64,000 nucleotides of DNA. It comes from Aliivibrio sp. EL58. GTDB taxonomy: Bacteria > Pseudomonadota > Gammaproteobacteria > Enterobacterales > Vibrionaceae. The stretch spans positions 62,268-126,267 of the forward strand of contig NZ_OMPC01000011.1 of assembly GCF_900312675.1 (NCBI RefSeq), given 5' to 3'. This document shows positions 26,925-36,077 of this stretch, piece by piece; positions within the stretch are counted from its first letter, which is position 1; every line of letters starts with the position of its first letter. The notes below the pieces were generated by a model that was given only the letters and a program-made list of their open reading frames with translations, was not told where the DNA came from and did not search any database. Position numbers and translations under genes: made by a program.

Positions 26925-26962
26925 AAAAAGCCCAATATCACTTTTGATGTTGGGCTTTTTTC
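26925..26962 (+). terminator. terminator of mgtE (AAGCCCAA family)
   Basis: A 16-pair stem with one G-U (26925-26940 with 26945-26960) has a 4-nt loop and a T-run. Similar AAAGCCCAA...TTGGGCTTT hairpins recur at 34497, 35313 and 43417. Confidence 0.9.
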
Positions 26963-27081
26963 CTATATAAGGCGTTATCGATTACAATGAGCTATCGTAA
27001 ATATTTTATTTTGTATCAGTTCTAAAATATGATTTTTCCTTTAGTGGTTAAACATATTCACTTATTTGAGGTTCCGTTTTT

Positions 27082-27627
27082 ATGCTGTCAGAATGGCAAA
27101 ATCACAAAGCGCAATTGCGTAATTACGTTTACAAACGAGTGGATGATGCAAGTGCGGTAGATGACATACTTCAAGATGTGTATATAAAAGCCAGCAGCAA
27201 TTTGCACCAATTAAAATCTCAAGGTAGCTTGAAAGGGTGGTTATATAAAATTGCCTATAACACCATCATGGATTTTTACCGTGATAAGTTGCCTTATGAT
27301 GAGCTACCGGAAGATTTAGTCGCAGAAGATGAAGATACGGTAGAGGAAGCTCGAAAAGAGATGGCTGAATGTATCCGTCCACTAATTGATGAGCTTCCAG
27401 AAAAATACAGTATTCCTTTACGTTTAGCTGAACTAGAAGGCGTTCCTCAACAAGAGATTGCTGATAAGTTAGGGTTATCCTTGTCTGGGGCAAAAAGTCG
27501 AATTCAACGTGGGCGAGTAAAGTTTCGTGAAAATCTTATGACCTGTTGTGATTTTGAACTCAATGATGGGGGTGTGGTAACGGGTTACTCGCCTAAAAAG
27601 GGAAGCTGTTCCTCAGATCAAAAGTAA
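27082..27627 (+). CDS. sigZ: ECF RNA polymerase sigma factor, SigZ type
   Basis: The 181-residue product has sigma region 2 (VDDASAVDDILQDVYIKASSNLHQL..GSLKGWLYKIAYNTIMDFYRDK) and region 4 (LPEKYSIPLRLAELEGVPQQEIADKLGLSLSGAKSRIQRGR), with the CCDFE motif near the C-terminus that is typical of SigZ (about 177 aa). No anti-sigma gene is adjacent. The cysteine pair could sense redox or metal. The gene lies 151 bp upstream of the gshA-ABC-GSS group in the same direction; control of that group is possible but not shown. Confidence 0.85.
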   Translation: MLSEWQNHKAQLRNYVYKRVDDASAVDDILQDVYIKASSNLHQLKSQGSLKGWLYKIAYNTIMDFYRDKLPYDELPEDLVAEDEDTVEEARKEMAECIRPLIDELPEKYSIPLRLAELEGVPQQEIADKLGLSLSGAKSRIQRGRVKFRENLMTCCDFELNDGGVVTGYSPKKGSCSSDQK

Positions 27628-27778
27628 CCTCATTTCCTATTTAAAATAGACGGTAAATAGAAACATTATTTTCCGTTTATCTACTTTTATTCTTTTTCAT
27701 TTTATTTAAATTTTTTTGCGTCTTTTTCTCTATTTGTGCGTCTTCAAGTGGTTAAAAATATTTTTATGAAGAACATAA

Positions 27779-29377
27779 ATGAAAAATACAGATGTGAAAT
27801 ACCTAGAATCTAATGCGCTTTCTTTTTTAAATAACGACAATGCTATGAATACGTTGCATGCCATTCGACGTGGAATTGAAAGGGAGTTGATCCGCACTAC
27901 GCCTGAAAACCGTATTTCAAACTTATCTCATCCAGAAGTTTTGGGTTCTGCTTTAACGCACCCTTACATAACGACTGATTTTGCAGAAGCGCAATTAGAG
28001 TTAGTTACCCCTGCAATGACAGAAAGAAAGGCGACGTTTAATTCGTTAGCTTCTTTGCATCATTTTGTTGCAACTCATTTGCCTGAAGATGAAATCATGT
28101 GGGGGGCAAGTATGCCACCTGAACTGCCAAATGATGATGAGATTAAGATTGCCGCGTATGGGTCATCGAACGCTGGGCTACATAAGGTGCGTTACCGTGA
28201 AGGCTTAGCCAATCGTTATGGAAAAAGAATGCAGTTAATTTCGGGCATTCATTATAACTTTTCATTACCCGATTCATTCTGGGCAACGTTACACGCACAC
28301 CTAGGTAGTGAATTACCATTAAATGATTTTATTTCAGATCGCTACTTTCATCTGATCCGTAATGTTCTACGTAACGGGTGGGTTATTCCTTATTTATTTG
28401 GCGCATCGCCAGCGGTAGACAAAAGCTATTTAGCAGATCAAGAGCATCCCTTAGCTACTTTTGACGAAGATACTTACTATTTGCCATGGGCAACTTCGCT
28501 GCGTTTAAGCAATATGGGGTATAGCAGTAATGAGCAGTCTCTTTACCCAACAAGCTTTAATAGTAAACAAGAATATTTAACTGATTTATGTCATGCATTA
28601 ACAACACCAAGCGCACGTTATGCTCATCTAAATTCTGAGCAGCAATTAAATGGGTCAGTATTACAATTAGAAAATGAGTTGTATGGTTCGGTAAGACCTA
28701 AAATCGTTAATGATCAATTGCGTCCTTTATATGCAATGTGCCATCACGGTATTCAATACATTGAATTACGCAGTCTGGATAATAATCCACTATTACCATT
28801 AGGGATCAGTGAAGAACAAAGTCATTTTCTTGATGCATTTCTTACCTACAACGCTTTAGCACCAAGTCCAGAATTAACCGATGATGAACGAGAGTTAATT
28901 GCCCGTCGTCAAGAGTTAGTAGCAACAGAAGGGCGAAAACATGGGCTATTATTACCAACGTTAGAGGGAGATATTAAGCTTAAAGATCTTGGTTCTGAAT
29001 TACTGGATGCAATGATACCTGTTGCAACATGGCTAGATAATGCGTTTGCTACACAAGGGCATAAACAAGGTATTGAACGTGAGAAAGCTAAGTTTGTAGA
29101 TAGTAATTTAACGCCATCAGCACAACTGCTAGCAATGATGAAAGAGGAAAAACTCTCATATAAACGAGCAACACAGAGACTCTCAATAGTGCATTTTAAA
29201 CAGCATCAAGACACTAAGATTGAAGAAGAGGAAATGGAGAATTTAACTCGTTTAGTGACAGAGTCTTTAGTTAAACAACAGCAAATGGACACACAACAAG
29301 ACATAAGTTTTGATGAGTTTATTCAGAAAAAAAATTATTTACAGTGTGACTGTGAAATAGAAGAGGCGGTAGCGTAA
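27779..29377 (+). CDS. gshA: glutamate-cysteine ligase (GshA, proteobacterial type)
   Basis: GshA makes gamma-glutamylcysteine from Glu, Cys and ATP. The 532-residue protein (E. coli 518) has the family features AIRRGIERELIR, TDFAEAQLELVTPA with the metal-binding glutamates, and YGKRMQLISGIHYNFSLP. An acidic, Gln-rich tail (about 470-530) ends CDCEIEEAVA. In many vibrios gshA is next to luxS; here it heads a tight cluster with two half-ABC exporters and a eukaryotic-type glutathione synthetase, so it may be a dedicated or second copy. Its stop is four bases before the first ABC gene. Confidence 0.93.
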   Translation: MKNTDVKYLESNALSFLNNDNAMNTLHAIRRGIERELIRTTPENRISNLSHPEVLGSALTHPYITTDFAEAQLELVTPAMTERKATFNSLASLHHFVATHLPEDEIMWGASMPPELPNDDEIKIAAYGSSNAGLHKVRYREGLANRYGKRMQLISGIHYNFSLPDSFWATLHAHLGSELPLNDFISDRYFHLIRNVLRNGWVIPYLFGASPAVDKSYLADQEHPLATFDEDTYYLPWATSLRLSNMGYSSNEQSLYPTSFNSKQEYLTDLCHALTTPSARYAHLNSEQQLNGSVLQLENELYGSVRPKIVNDQLRPLYAMCHHGIQYIELRSLDNNPLLPLGISEEQSHFLDAFLTYNALAPSPELTDDERELIARRQELVATEGRKHGLLLPTLEGDIKLKDLGSELLDAMIPVATWLDNAFATQGHKQGIEREKAKFVDSNLTPSAQLLAMMKEEKLSYKRATQRLSIVHFKQHQDTKIEEEEMENLTRLVTESLVKQQQMDTQQDISFDEFIQKKNYLQCDCEIEEAVA

Positions 29378-29381
29378 TTTA

Positions 29382-31181
29382 ATGAATATTTTGTGGAAAT
29401 TGCGCGGTTACATCAAGATGTTTTCACGCCAATATATTATCGCCATTATCGCATTACAAGTGGTGGCGCTACTCAGTCTAATACCTTCTTGGTTAATTGG
29501 GAGGGTCATCGATAGTATCAGTGCTAACCAACTAACTATGGCGTATTTATTGATTCATATTGGTGGTATTGCCCTCTCTGCGATTGCTATGTATGGCTTA
29601 CGTTATGTGTGGCAAAGTCAATTGTATGGGGCTTCTATTGCTATTGCGAAAGTGCTGCGTCGAGACTTATTTAAAAAGTTTTCAAGGTTGTCACCGTCAT
29701 TTTATTCTCGTCGAAGTACGGGTGATTTAATGGCTCATGCCACTAATGATTTGAATGCGGTTGAAGAGGCAACAGGAATGGGGGTTATGACCTTAGTTGA
29801 TTCCTTTATCGCCGGTTTGACTGTTATTTTTGGCATGATATTCATTGTGAGTGGTGAGCTTACTGCTGTTGCACTATTACCGTTTCCGTTATTGGTTTAT
29901 ATCACTAAACATTATGGTACTAATCTGCATAAAACATTTGGTCGCGCGCAAGCAAGTTTCGCTCATTTAAATGAAGAAGCGCGTGAAACTGTTTCTGGTA
30001 TTCGTGCCGTTCGCTCTCATGGTATTGGGCAGCGTCAAGAGCAGCGCTTTGGTAAAACACTGGATGAAACATTAGAAGCAAATTTAGCCGTTGCGAAAGT
30101 GGATGCCGCATTTGCACCAACTATCCAGTTAATTTACGGCTTATCGTTTGTAATTTCATTGGCTTATGGGGCGTGGTTAATTAGCCATGGACAGATCTCT
30201 GTGGGTTTGTTTACTACGTTTACGTTATACCTTGGGCAATTATTAGGACCATTTCTACAATTTGGTTGGCAGTTTAATGTTTTCCAGCGTGGCAGTACGT
30301 CGTGGAAACGCTTGGAAGCACTTTTTTCAGAAAAAGAAGAAGTGGTAGAGGGGACCGTTATATTACCAACTGATGCGAAAGCAACGCTGAATATTAATAT
30401 AGCTTCATTTTCTTACCAGAATTCGAATCGCCGAGCATTAGAGCACATTAATATGAGGGTAGCTGAAGGTGGCTTTGTTGGTATAACCGGACCAACCGGC
30501 AGTGGAAAGAGTACCTTATTACAATTGATCCTAAGACAGTTCGAGTTACAAAGCTCATCAAATATAAGTATTGATGGTCATTCTGTTGAATCATTAACGT
30601 TTCATTCATTACGCAGCAAGATGGCGTGGGTTCCACAAAAGCCATTTCTTTTTTCAGGCTCTATTGCTGAAAATATCGCACTGGCTAAACCGGATGCAAC
30701 AGAAGAGCAAATTAAACATGTTGCAGAGATGGCGGGAATTAAAAGCGAAATTGATGCGATGCCTGATGGGTTTAATACTCAACTACGAGAAGGAGGAAGT
30801 AATCTTTCTGGTGGGCAACGTCAGCGATTAACACTGGCAAGAGCTTTACTATCTGATGCGGATATTCTGTTGTTGGATGATCCATTCAGTGCGTTAGACA
30901 TTAAAACTGAAGTGATTGTTCGTCGAAATCTAAAGGCAAATTACAGTCATAAAACCATGTTATTAGTAACTCAACGTTTACCTAATTTAATCGAAGCAGA
31001 TCGGATCTTTGTATTAAATGAAGGGCAAATTGAAGAGCAAGGGTCACATCATGATCTATTGGCTAATCAAGGTTGGTATTCAATGGTTTACCAACGACAA
31101 AGTCAGCTAAACACCGTTATTGAAGATATCCCAAGTGAGAGTATTCAAGGGGCAAAATCAGAGGGGGAATCTCATGCGTGA
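29382..31181 (+). CDS. half-ABC exporter A (MdlA/BmrC-like, permease-ATPase)
   Basis: The 599-residue half-transporter has six predicted helices in residues 1-310 and a nucleotide-binding domain from about 335. Walker A is GPTGSGKSTLL, the signature LSGGQRQRL, and Walker B reads ILLLDDPFSALD, with Asp in place of the catalytic Glu; this degenerate site is common in one half of heterodimeric exporters such as MdlA. The start is four bases after gshA. The likely partner is the next gene, whose start overlaps this stop by 8 bp. Substrate unknown; context suggests a gamma-glutamyl thiol or its conjugate. Confidence 0.88.
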   Translation: MNILWKLRGYIKMFSRQYIIAIIALQVVALLSLIPSWLIGRVIDSISANQLTMAYLLIHIGGIALSAIAMYGLRYVWQSQLYGASIAIAKVLRRDLFKKFSRLSPSFYSRRSTGDLMAHATNDLNAVEEATGMGVMTLVDSFIAGLTVIFGMIFIVSGELTAVALLPFPLLVYITKHYGTNLHKTFGRAQASFAHLNEEARETVSGIRAVRSHGIGQRQEQRFGKTLDETLEANLAVAKVDAAFAPTIQLIYGLSFVISLAYGAWLISHGQISVGLFTTFTLYLGQLLGPFLQFGWQFNVFQRGSTSWKRLEALFSEKEEVVEGTVILPTDAKATLNINIASFSYQNSNRRALEHINMRVAEGGFVGITGPTGSGKSTLLQLILRQFELQSSSNISIDGHSVESLTFHSLRSKMAWVPQKPFLFSGSIAENIALAKPDATEEQIKHVAEMAGIKSEIDAMPDGFNTQLREGGSNLSGGQRQRLTLARALLSDADILLLDDPFSALDIKTEVIVRRNLKANYSHKTMLLVTQRLPNLIEADRIFVLNEGQIEEQGSHHDLLANQGWYSMVYQRQSQLNTVIEDIPSESIQGAKSEGESHA

Positions 31182-32991
31182 AGAAAATGCACAACAGCCT
31201 AGTGATGCCTTTTTATTTAAGCGATTATTAGCCTATTCTTTACCTCATAAAGCACGTTTTATTGTCGCCTTTACGATGCTAACGGTAGCGATAAGTGCTG
31301 AAATGGCAATTCCATGGCTAGCAAAGATTATCCTTGATGAGGTAATCGTACCGCAACAATTTGAGTGGCCACACCTGATTGGTCTTGTTAGCTTGGTGAT
31401 GTTGTTTTATGTGATCTCGGCGTTATTTACATATTTGCAAGCCGTATCATTCCGTCATAGTGCCTTGTTGGTGATTAATGACGTGAGAAAACAGCTGTTT
31501 AATCATGTGTTGAATTTCTCGATCAGTAGCTTTGATAAATTATCTGCCGGTAAATTGGTTTCTTATATTACCAATGATACTGAATCTATGCGCGATATGT
31601 TTGTTTCAACGATACCGACGATCATTCAAGGCAGCTTACGCATCATTGCGATATTTATTGCGATAGCGATCTTGGATTGGCGCTTGATGCTATTGAGCTT
31701 GGTATTGATCCCGATATTACTGACAACAATGCATTTGTATCGAAAAATCTCAATGCCAGTGTTTAATGGGATTAGAGAGCAGATCAGCAATATCAATGGA
31801 CGGATTAATGAATCGTTACAAGGAATGGCGCTGATCCAAGCGTTTAATCAAGAAAAAGCATTTAAAGAAAAATTTGAGCAAGAAAACCAACGTTGGTTTG
31901 AGTTTAGAACCAAATCAATCGCGATAGATAGCTTCATGCTGATCCCATTAACCCGTTTAGTGTCGAATCTAACGGCAGCAGGAATTGTGGCGTGGTTTGC
32001 TTATGGATCATTAACTACCGCAGTTGAAGTGGGTACGTTATACGCATTTTTGAACTACATCGAACGTTTCTTTGACCCGTTCCGTCAGCTTTCAATGGAG
32101 CTACGTAAATTACAGGTGGCAACGGTTGCATCAAAACGTGTATTTGAATTATTGGATGAGCAATCAGAACAGAATCGCTATCCACAAGAACATGTTGAAA
32201 TCTCAGCGCCGCATGACATTGAGTTTCGTCATGTTGATTTAAGTTATGACGAAGGTAATTTGGTCTTATCTGATGTGAATTTTGTCGCTAAAGGAGGGCA
32301 GTTTACAGCGATAGTTGGTCATACTGGCAGTGGCAAAAGCTCGGTGATTAATTTGCTGATGCGATTCTATCAACAGCAACAAGGCTCTATTTTAATTGGA
32401 GGTCAACCGATTGAATCTTTACCTGAAGTCCAATTACGTAAATTATTTGGTCTGGTTTCTCAAGATCCAACGATTTTTAGTGGTTCAATAAAAGAAAATA
32501 TCGACTTATCTCATGATAGGCCAAACGAAGAAAAAGTGATGCTAGCGGCGCAACAAGTTAACGCTGATCACTTTATTAAACGTCTTACCGATGGCTATGA
32601 TTATCATCCTGGTCACGGTGGAGGTTCATTTTCTGTAGGAGAGCGACAACTGTTAGCTCTGGCTCGTGCTTTATCACATGATCCAAGTGTTTTTCTTTTA
32701 GATGAGGCGACGGCCAACATTGATAGTGAGACGGAAGAGACAGTAAAAGCCGCATTAGAAAATATTCGAGATGGGAAAACAGTCATTATGGTCGCGCATC
32801 GACTATCAACCATAAAAAACGCGGACCAAATATTAGTAATGAACAAAGGAAAAGTGGTTCAAAGTGGCAGCCATGATGAACTTATTGTGCAAGCTGGAGA
32901 TTATCGAGAGTTGTATCTAACACAAAAAGCACAAGAAGAAGATGAACATCAGAACAGCACACTTGGTTTAGCTAGCATTACCGCTGCTTGA
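31174..32991 (+). CDS. half-ABC exporter B (MdlB/BmrD-like, permease-ATPase)
   Basis: I chose the ATG at 31174 (605 aa; GAGGGGG upstream), which overlaps the previous gene by 8 bp. Six helices are followed by a nucleotide-binding domain with Walker A GHTGSGKSSVI, an altered signature FSVGERQLLALARAL, Walker B VFLLDEATANID with the catalytic Glu, and the H-loop VAHRLST. The complementary defects (Asp in the A half, non-LSGGQ signature here) are what is seen in heterodimers with one active site. Export of a product of the flanking thiol-ligase genes is inferred. Confidence 0.88.
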   Translation: MREENAQQPSDAFLFKRLLAYSLPHKARFIVAFTMLTVAISAEMAIPWLAKIILDEVIVPQQFEWPHLIGLVSLVMLFYVISALFTYLQAVSFRHSALLVINDVRKQLFNHVLNFSISSFDKLSAGKLVSYITNDTESMRDMFVSTIPTIIQGSLRIIAIFIAIAILDWRLMLLSLVLIPILLTTMHLYRKISMPVFNGIREQISNINGRINESLQGMALIQAFNQEKAFKEKFEQENQRWFEFRTKSIAIDSFMLIPLTRLVSNLTAAGIVAWFAYGSLTTAVEVGTLYAFLNYIERFFDPFRQLSMELRKLQVATVASKRVFELLDEQSEQNRYPQEHVEISAPHDIEFRHVDLSYDEGNLVLSDVNFVAKGGQFTAIVGHTGSGKSSVINLLMRFYQQQQGSILIGGQPIESLPEVQLRKLFGLVSQDPTIFSGSIKENIDLSHDRPNEEKVMLAAQQVNADHFIKRLTDGYDYHPGHGGGSFSVGERQLLALARALSHDPSVFLLDEATANIDSETEETVKAALENIRDGKTVIMVAHRLSTIKNADQILVMNKGKVVQSGSHDELIVQAGDYRELYLTQKAQEEDEHQNSTLGLASITAA

Positions 32992-33016
32992 ATTATTGAA
33001 TTTAAGAGTAATTAAA

Positions 33017-34477
33017 ATGAATACAGAAAAAAAACCGTTTGTTTCTCAACAAATAATTGAAGACGCTTGTGAGTGGGCGATTATGCATGGTGTGGCTTTT
33101 CGACAGGCAGATAATACAGCACGACACTGTCCATTTAGTATCGCACCAATGACCATTGAGCGTGACGTATATAATCATTTATTAACGGTAACCCCATTGA
33201 TAACTAAGCTGATTAATAACGTCTCTGAAGATCATGAATTTCTTCAAGCCTCATTGAGCAGCATGGCGAAAGCCGATCCGTTTTTTGGCTTGTTAATGTC
33301 ATTGCATCAACAATTACATGGTGATGCAGGCAATAAACTTGTCGCAGAGCGTCAGCCATTATTATTGATGCGTACCGATTTTATGGATGACCGTCAGCAC
33401 GGCGCAAAAGTAATTGAATTTAATGGAATCGCAGCAGGGATGGGGCCGTTTGGGCAGCGAGCAGCTGAGTTCCACTCTTTTATGAAGCACCAATGGCCAG
33501 AAACGTATAATCAATGGATTGAAGACCCTTCAGCTATTTCTGCAGATAACCACGGTTTGGAGCAATTGGCCTATGGTATTGCAACTACTGCGAGATCGAT
33601 TAAAACGGATTTTTCTGACCAAAGTAAACCCACGTTTTTAATGGTGGTTCAGAAGAATGAAGATAACGTTTATGACCAACATTTACTTGAAGTTGAACTG
33701 CAGAAACAAGGAATACGCACAGTAAGACGCACCTTTGAGCAGTTAAGTACTCAACTTTCTAGTGGAGAGAATAAGCGACTGTTACTTGAGAATGTAGGGG
33801 CCATTGATGTTGTTTATTTACGTGCGGGTTATCAATATGAGGATTATTTCGCACCGGAATTAAATGAGCCAGTGTGCTGCCATACATTGAGTCAAATTAG
33901 ACTGTTTATCGAGCAGCATCATGTTGCCGTGAATGCCACGATCAGTCAGCAATTAGCGACCAGTAAATCAATGCAAATGTTATTAACCATGATGCCAGAA
34001 ACGGAATATGCTCGTTGGGGGTTAACGTTAGAAGAGGCTCAATTAGTTAAAAGTGTACTGGCAGAGATGAAGCCGATTAATACGCAAACTATAGATTGGT
34101 TTACGACCGAAGCAGACCAAAATCAATGGGTATTAAAAAACCAAGGAGAAGGTGGTGGTCATTGTATCTTTGGTCAGGATATCGCAGGAAAATTAACTCA
34201 GTTAGCACCAGAAGAATACGATGCATGGGCGTTAATGCAACGCTTATATCCACATGAGCGTGATACGCCAACCATTGCCGTTCGTGATGGTGAACAAACT
34301 ATGGTGGATGATTTAGTGAGTGAAATTGGTTTATTTACAGCGTATTACAATGGTAAACCAGTGACAGAGTTTGAAGGCTATGCAGGGTATTTAATTCGCA
34401 GTAAACCTGCCAGTGAAAATGAAGGTGGGATCCACAGCGGCAAAGGGATTTTAGATTCGTTGGTGTTAATTGATTAA
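33017..34477 (+). CDS. eukaryotic-type glutathione synthetase (GSH_synth_ATP family)
   Basis: The 486-residue product (ATG at 33017, AAGAG upstream) is not related to the E. coli GshB type. It matches the eukaryotic glutathione synthetase fold: VIEFNGIAAGMGPFG (substrate and metal loop), WVLKNQGEGGGHCIFG (glycine-rich ATP loop), LMQRLYP, LVSEIGLFTAYY, and the C-terminal lid GYLIRSKPASENEGGIHSGK. The product should join gamma-Glu-Cys to glycine or another amine or amino acid, since acceptor specificity varies in this family. It lies 25 bp after exporter B and closes the cluster. Bacterial members are uncommon, which suggests horizontal acquisition. Confidence 0.85.
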   Translation: MNTEKKPFVSQQIIEDACEWAIMHGVAFRQADNTARHCPFSIAPMTIERDVYNHLLTVTPLITKLINNVSEDHEFLQASLSSMAKADPFFGLLMSLHQQLHGDAGNKLVAERQPLLLMRTDFMDDRQHGAKVIEFNGIAAGMGPFGQRAAEFHSFMKHQWPETYNQWIEDPSAISADNHGLEQLAYGIATTARSIKTDFSDQSKPTFLMVVQKNEDNVYDQHLLEVELQKQGIRTVRRTFEQLSTQLSSGENKRLLLENVGAIDVVYLRAGYQYEDYFAPELNEPVCCHTLSQIRLFIEQHHVAVNATISQQLATSKSMQMLLTMMPETEYARWGLTLEEAQLVKSVLAEMKPINTQTIDWFTTEADQNQWVLKNQGEGGGHCIFGQDIAGKLTQLAPEEYDAWALMQRLYPHERDTPTIAVRDGEQTMVDDLVSEIGLFTAYYNGKPVTEFEGYAGYLIRSKPASENEGGIHSGKGILDSLVLID

Positions 34478-34496
34478 TAAGCTTTATTATTAGTAC

Positions 34497-34534
34497 AAAG
34501 CCCAATATCACTCTAATAATATTGGGCTTTTTAT
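34497..34534 (+). terminator. terminator of the gshA-ABC-GSS cluster
   Basis: AAAGCCCAATAT (34497-34508) pairs perfectly with ATATTGGGCTTT (34519-34530), followed by TTATTTATT. It ends the four-gene cluster and faces the convergent lipoprotein gene. Confidence 0.9.
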
Positions 34535-34566
34535 TTATTAAATCAATGAGTATATTTAAGTAAGCA

Positions 34567-35106
34567 TTAGGCTTTGGATGCTGCTAGTTCTTGTAGTTGT
34601 TCAATTGTAGTTTCCGCAACAAGTACACCATCAATAAAGTAACTTACTTGATTGTCATTTTTTAAACCAAGAAGCGTTGCTTTATCTCCGTTTGAATACG
34701 TAATATCCATTTGAATTGTGTTTTCATCGATTTGTTGAAATTGACCTGTTTCATAAGTTCTTTGCAGGGTGATTGGTCCTACAGGTGCTGTTTTTAATGA
34801 GTCATCTAAATCGTCATTAATATTTAGCATGGTCTCTGTTTTACTATCAAAAATATGTGGAGATCCATTAATTGGGTTTTTCCCCGTCCAGAACTCAAGC
34901 GAGTTAAAAACGATATAATCGGCGGCGGTTGTAATTGCATAAACGGGTGATAATAAAAAGTTTACTCCAGCTCGAGCGTATCGGTTATCTACGACTTCAA
35001 CGTTGAATTGCATTAGCTTTCCTGTCACTGCCATGCTGCCAACACATCCAGATAAACTGATGGCCACAGCGGTCATTGCCACAACTTTAATAAATGTTTT
35101 TTTCAT
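34567..35106 (-). CDS. DUF3332-type lipoprotein
   Basis: The 179-residue product has a lipoprotein signal (MKKTFIKVVAMTAVAISLSGC, lipid-bearing Cys21). The body includes RYARAGVNFLLSPVYAITTAADYIVFNSLEFWTGKNPI and ends in a beta-rich region with TIEQLQELAASKA. This resembles the DUF3332 family of vibrios; the assignment is from memory. Function is unknown. GGGAAC... (GAGGGAAC) precedes the ATG. It appears monocistronic. Confidence 0.75.
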   Translation of the reverse strand: MKKTFIKVVAMTAVAISLSGCVGSMAVTGKLMQFNVEVVDNRYARAGVNFLLSPVYAITTAADYIVFNSLEFWTGKNPINGSPHIFDSKTETMLNINDDLDDSLKTAPVGPITLQRTYETGQFQQIDENTIQMDITYSNGDKATLLGLKNDNQVSYFIDGVLVAETTIEQLQELAASKA

Positions 35107-35312
35107 GTTCCCTCACTTGGCATTAAGCATTTTACTAGAACTATTAACATAGTCGTAAATTCTTCAATAAGTAGGAAATGTGGCTAATTTTTAAGTGTTT
35201 ATTTTTTATTGTGTGCGGAAGTGCAAAAAATTAATGAGATTGAATGATGCTTTAGATGAGTGCGAATGTTTAATTTTTTGCTATAAAAAATCAGTATCCA
35301 ATATATAAGCAC

Positions 35313-35346
35313 AAAAAAGCCCAACGTCATTTGATGTTGGGCTTTT
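35313..35346 (-). terminator. terminator of the cosR-like gene
   Basis: On the minus strand AAAAAGCCCAACATCA pairs with TGACGTTGGGCTTTTTT around two bases, with a T-run. It belongs to the same AAGCCCAA hairpin family as 26925, 34497 and 43417. Confidence 0.88.
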
Positions 35347-35403
35347 TCATTTATGTTCTAAATATAAGTAGTTTGCCTATGGTAGGCCAATAGCTTACAT
35401 AAA

Positions 35404-35877
35404 CTAACTTTTTGCTATGCCTTCTAATTGAAGCACTGGAGCCGCATCAATATCTTCAGCGTTCATCATTGAAGAGACGCGTTGCATTGAAGACAGTATT
35501 AGGCTTTGTTCCCAAGATTCTAAATTATGGAATTTGTTTACAAAGTTATCTTGTAAAGAAAGAGGTGCTTTACTAAGTAATTCTTCGCCTTTTTCTGTCA
35601 AATTAGCATGTACTTTTCGTCGATCAGATTCACTACGAATACGTTGAACATATCCATTATGTTCTAAACGATCGATAATAGTTGTCGTTGTCGCTTGGCT
35701 TACACTTGTGTGTTTTGACAGTTCTTTGATCGTTACATTGTGCATGCTTTGAATAGCACGCATTAGAATAAGTTGAGGACCAGTTAATCCATATTCTTTG
35801 CTCAGTTTTTTCGATTGTAAATCGATAGCTCGAATTATCTGACGAATAGCAACCAGTACTTCTTCATGTTTATCCAC
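35404..35877 (-). CDS. cosR: MarR-family regulator, probably CosR (osmolyte regulator)
   Basis: The 157-residue product starts with GTG (AAAGG upstream) as MDKHEEVLVAIRQIIRAIDL and has a winged helix with SQATTTTIIDRLEHNGYVQR and the wing RSESDRRKVHANLTEKG. Its size and N-terminus fit CosR/EctR, the MarR-type repressor of compatible-solute genes described in V. cholerae and V. parahaemolyticus. The position beside proVWX-betABI strengthens this. It is separated from proV by 200 bp and has its own terminator, so it is probably transcribed alone or from its own promoter. The name is inferred. Confidence 0.72.
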   Translation of the reverse strand: MDKHEEVLVAIRQIIRAIDLQSKKLSKEYGLTGPQLILMRAIQSMHNVTIKELSKHTSVSQATTTTIIDRLEHNGYVQRIRSESDRRKVHANLTEKGEELLSKAPLSLQDNFVNKFHNLESWEQSLILSSMQRVSSMMNAEDIDAAPVLQLEGIAKS

Positions 35878-36077
35878 GTAACAGACCTTTGTATAAATGC
35901 AAAATTGAATAGTTTACAACGTTGTTGATTTCCGCATTGTACTGATGTTCAGATGATTCTCAATCTTTTATAACTTTACAGGCTCATCAATCATGAGTTT
36001 TTCTCTATATTGTGTGCTAGCGACGGATTGGGGCAGTGAAGAGGAGTGGCTTTTCCTCATCACTGCGGTCGGTATTT

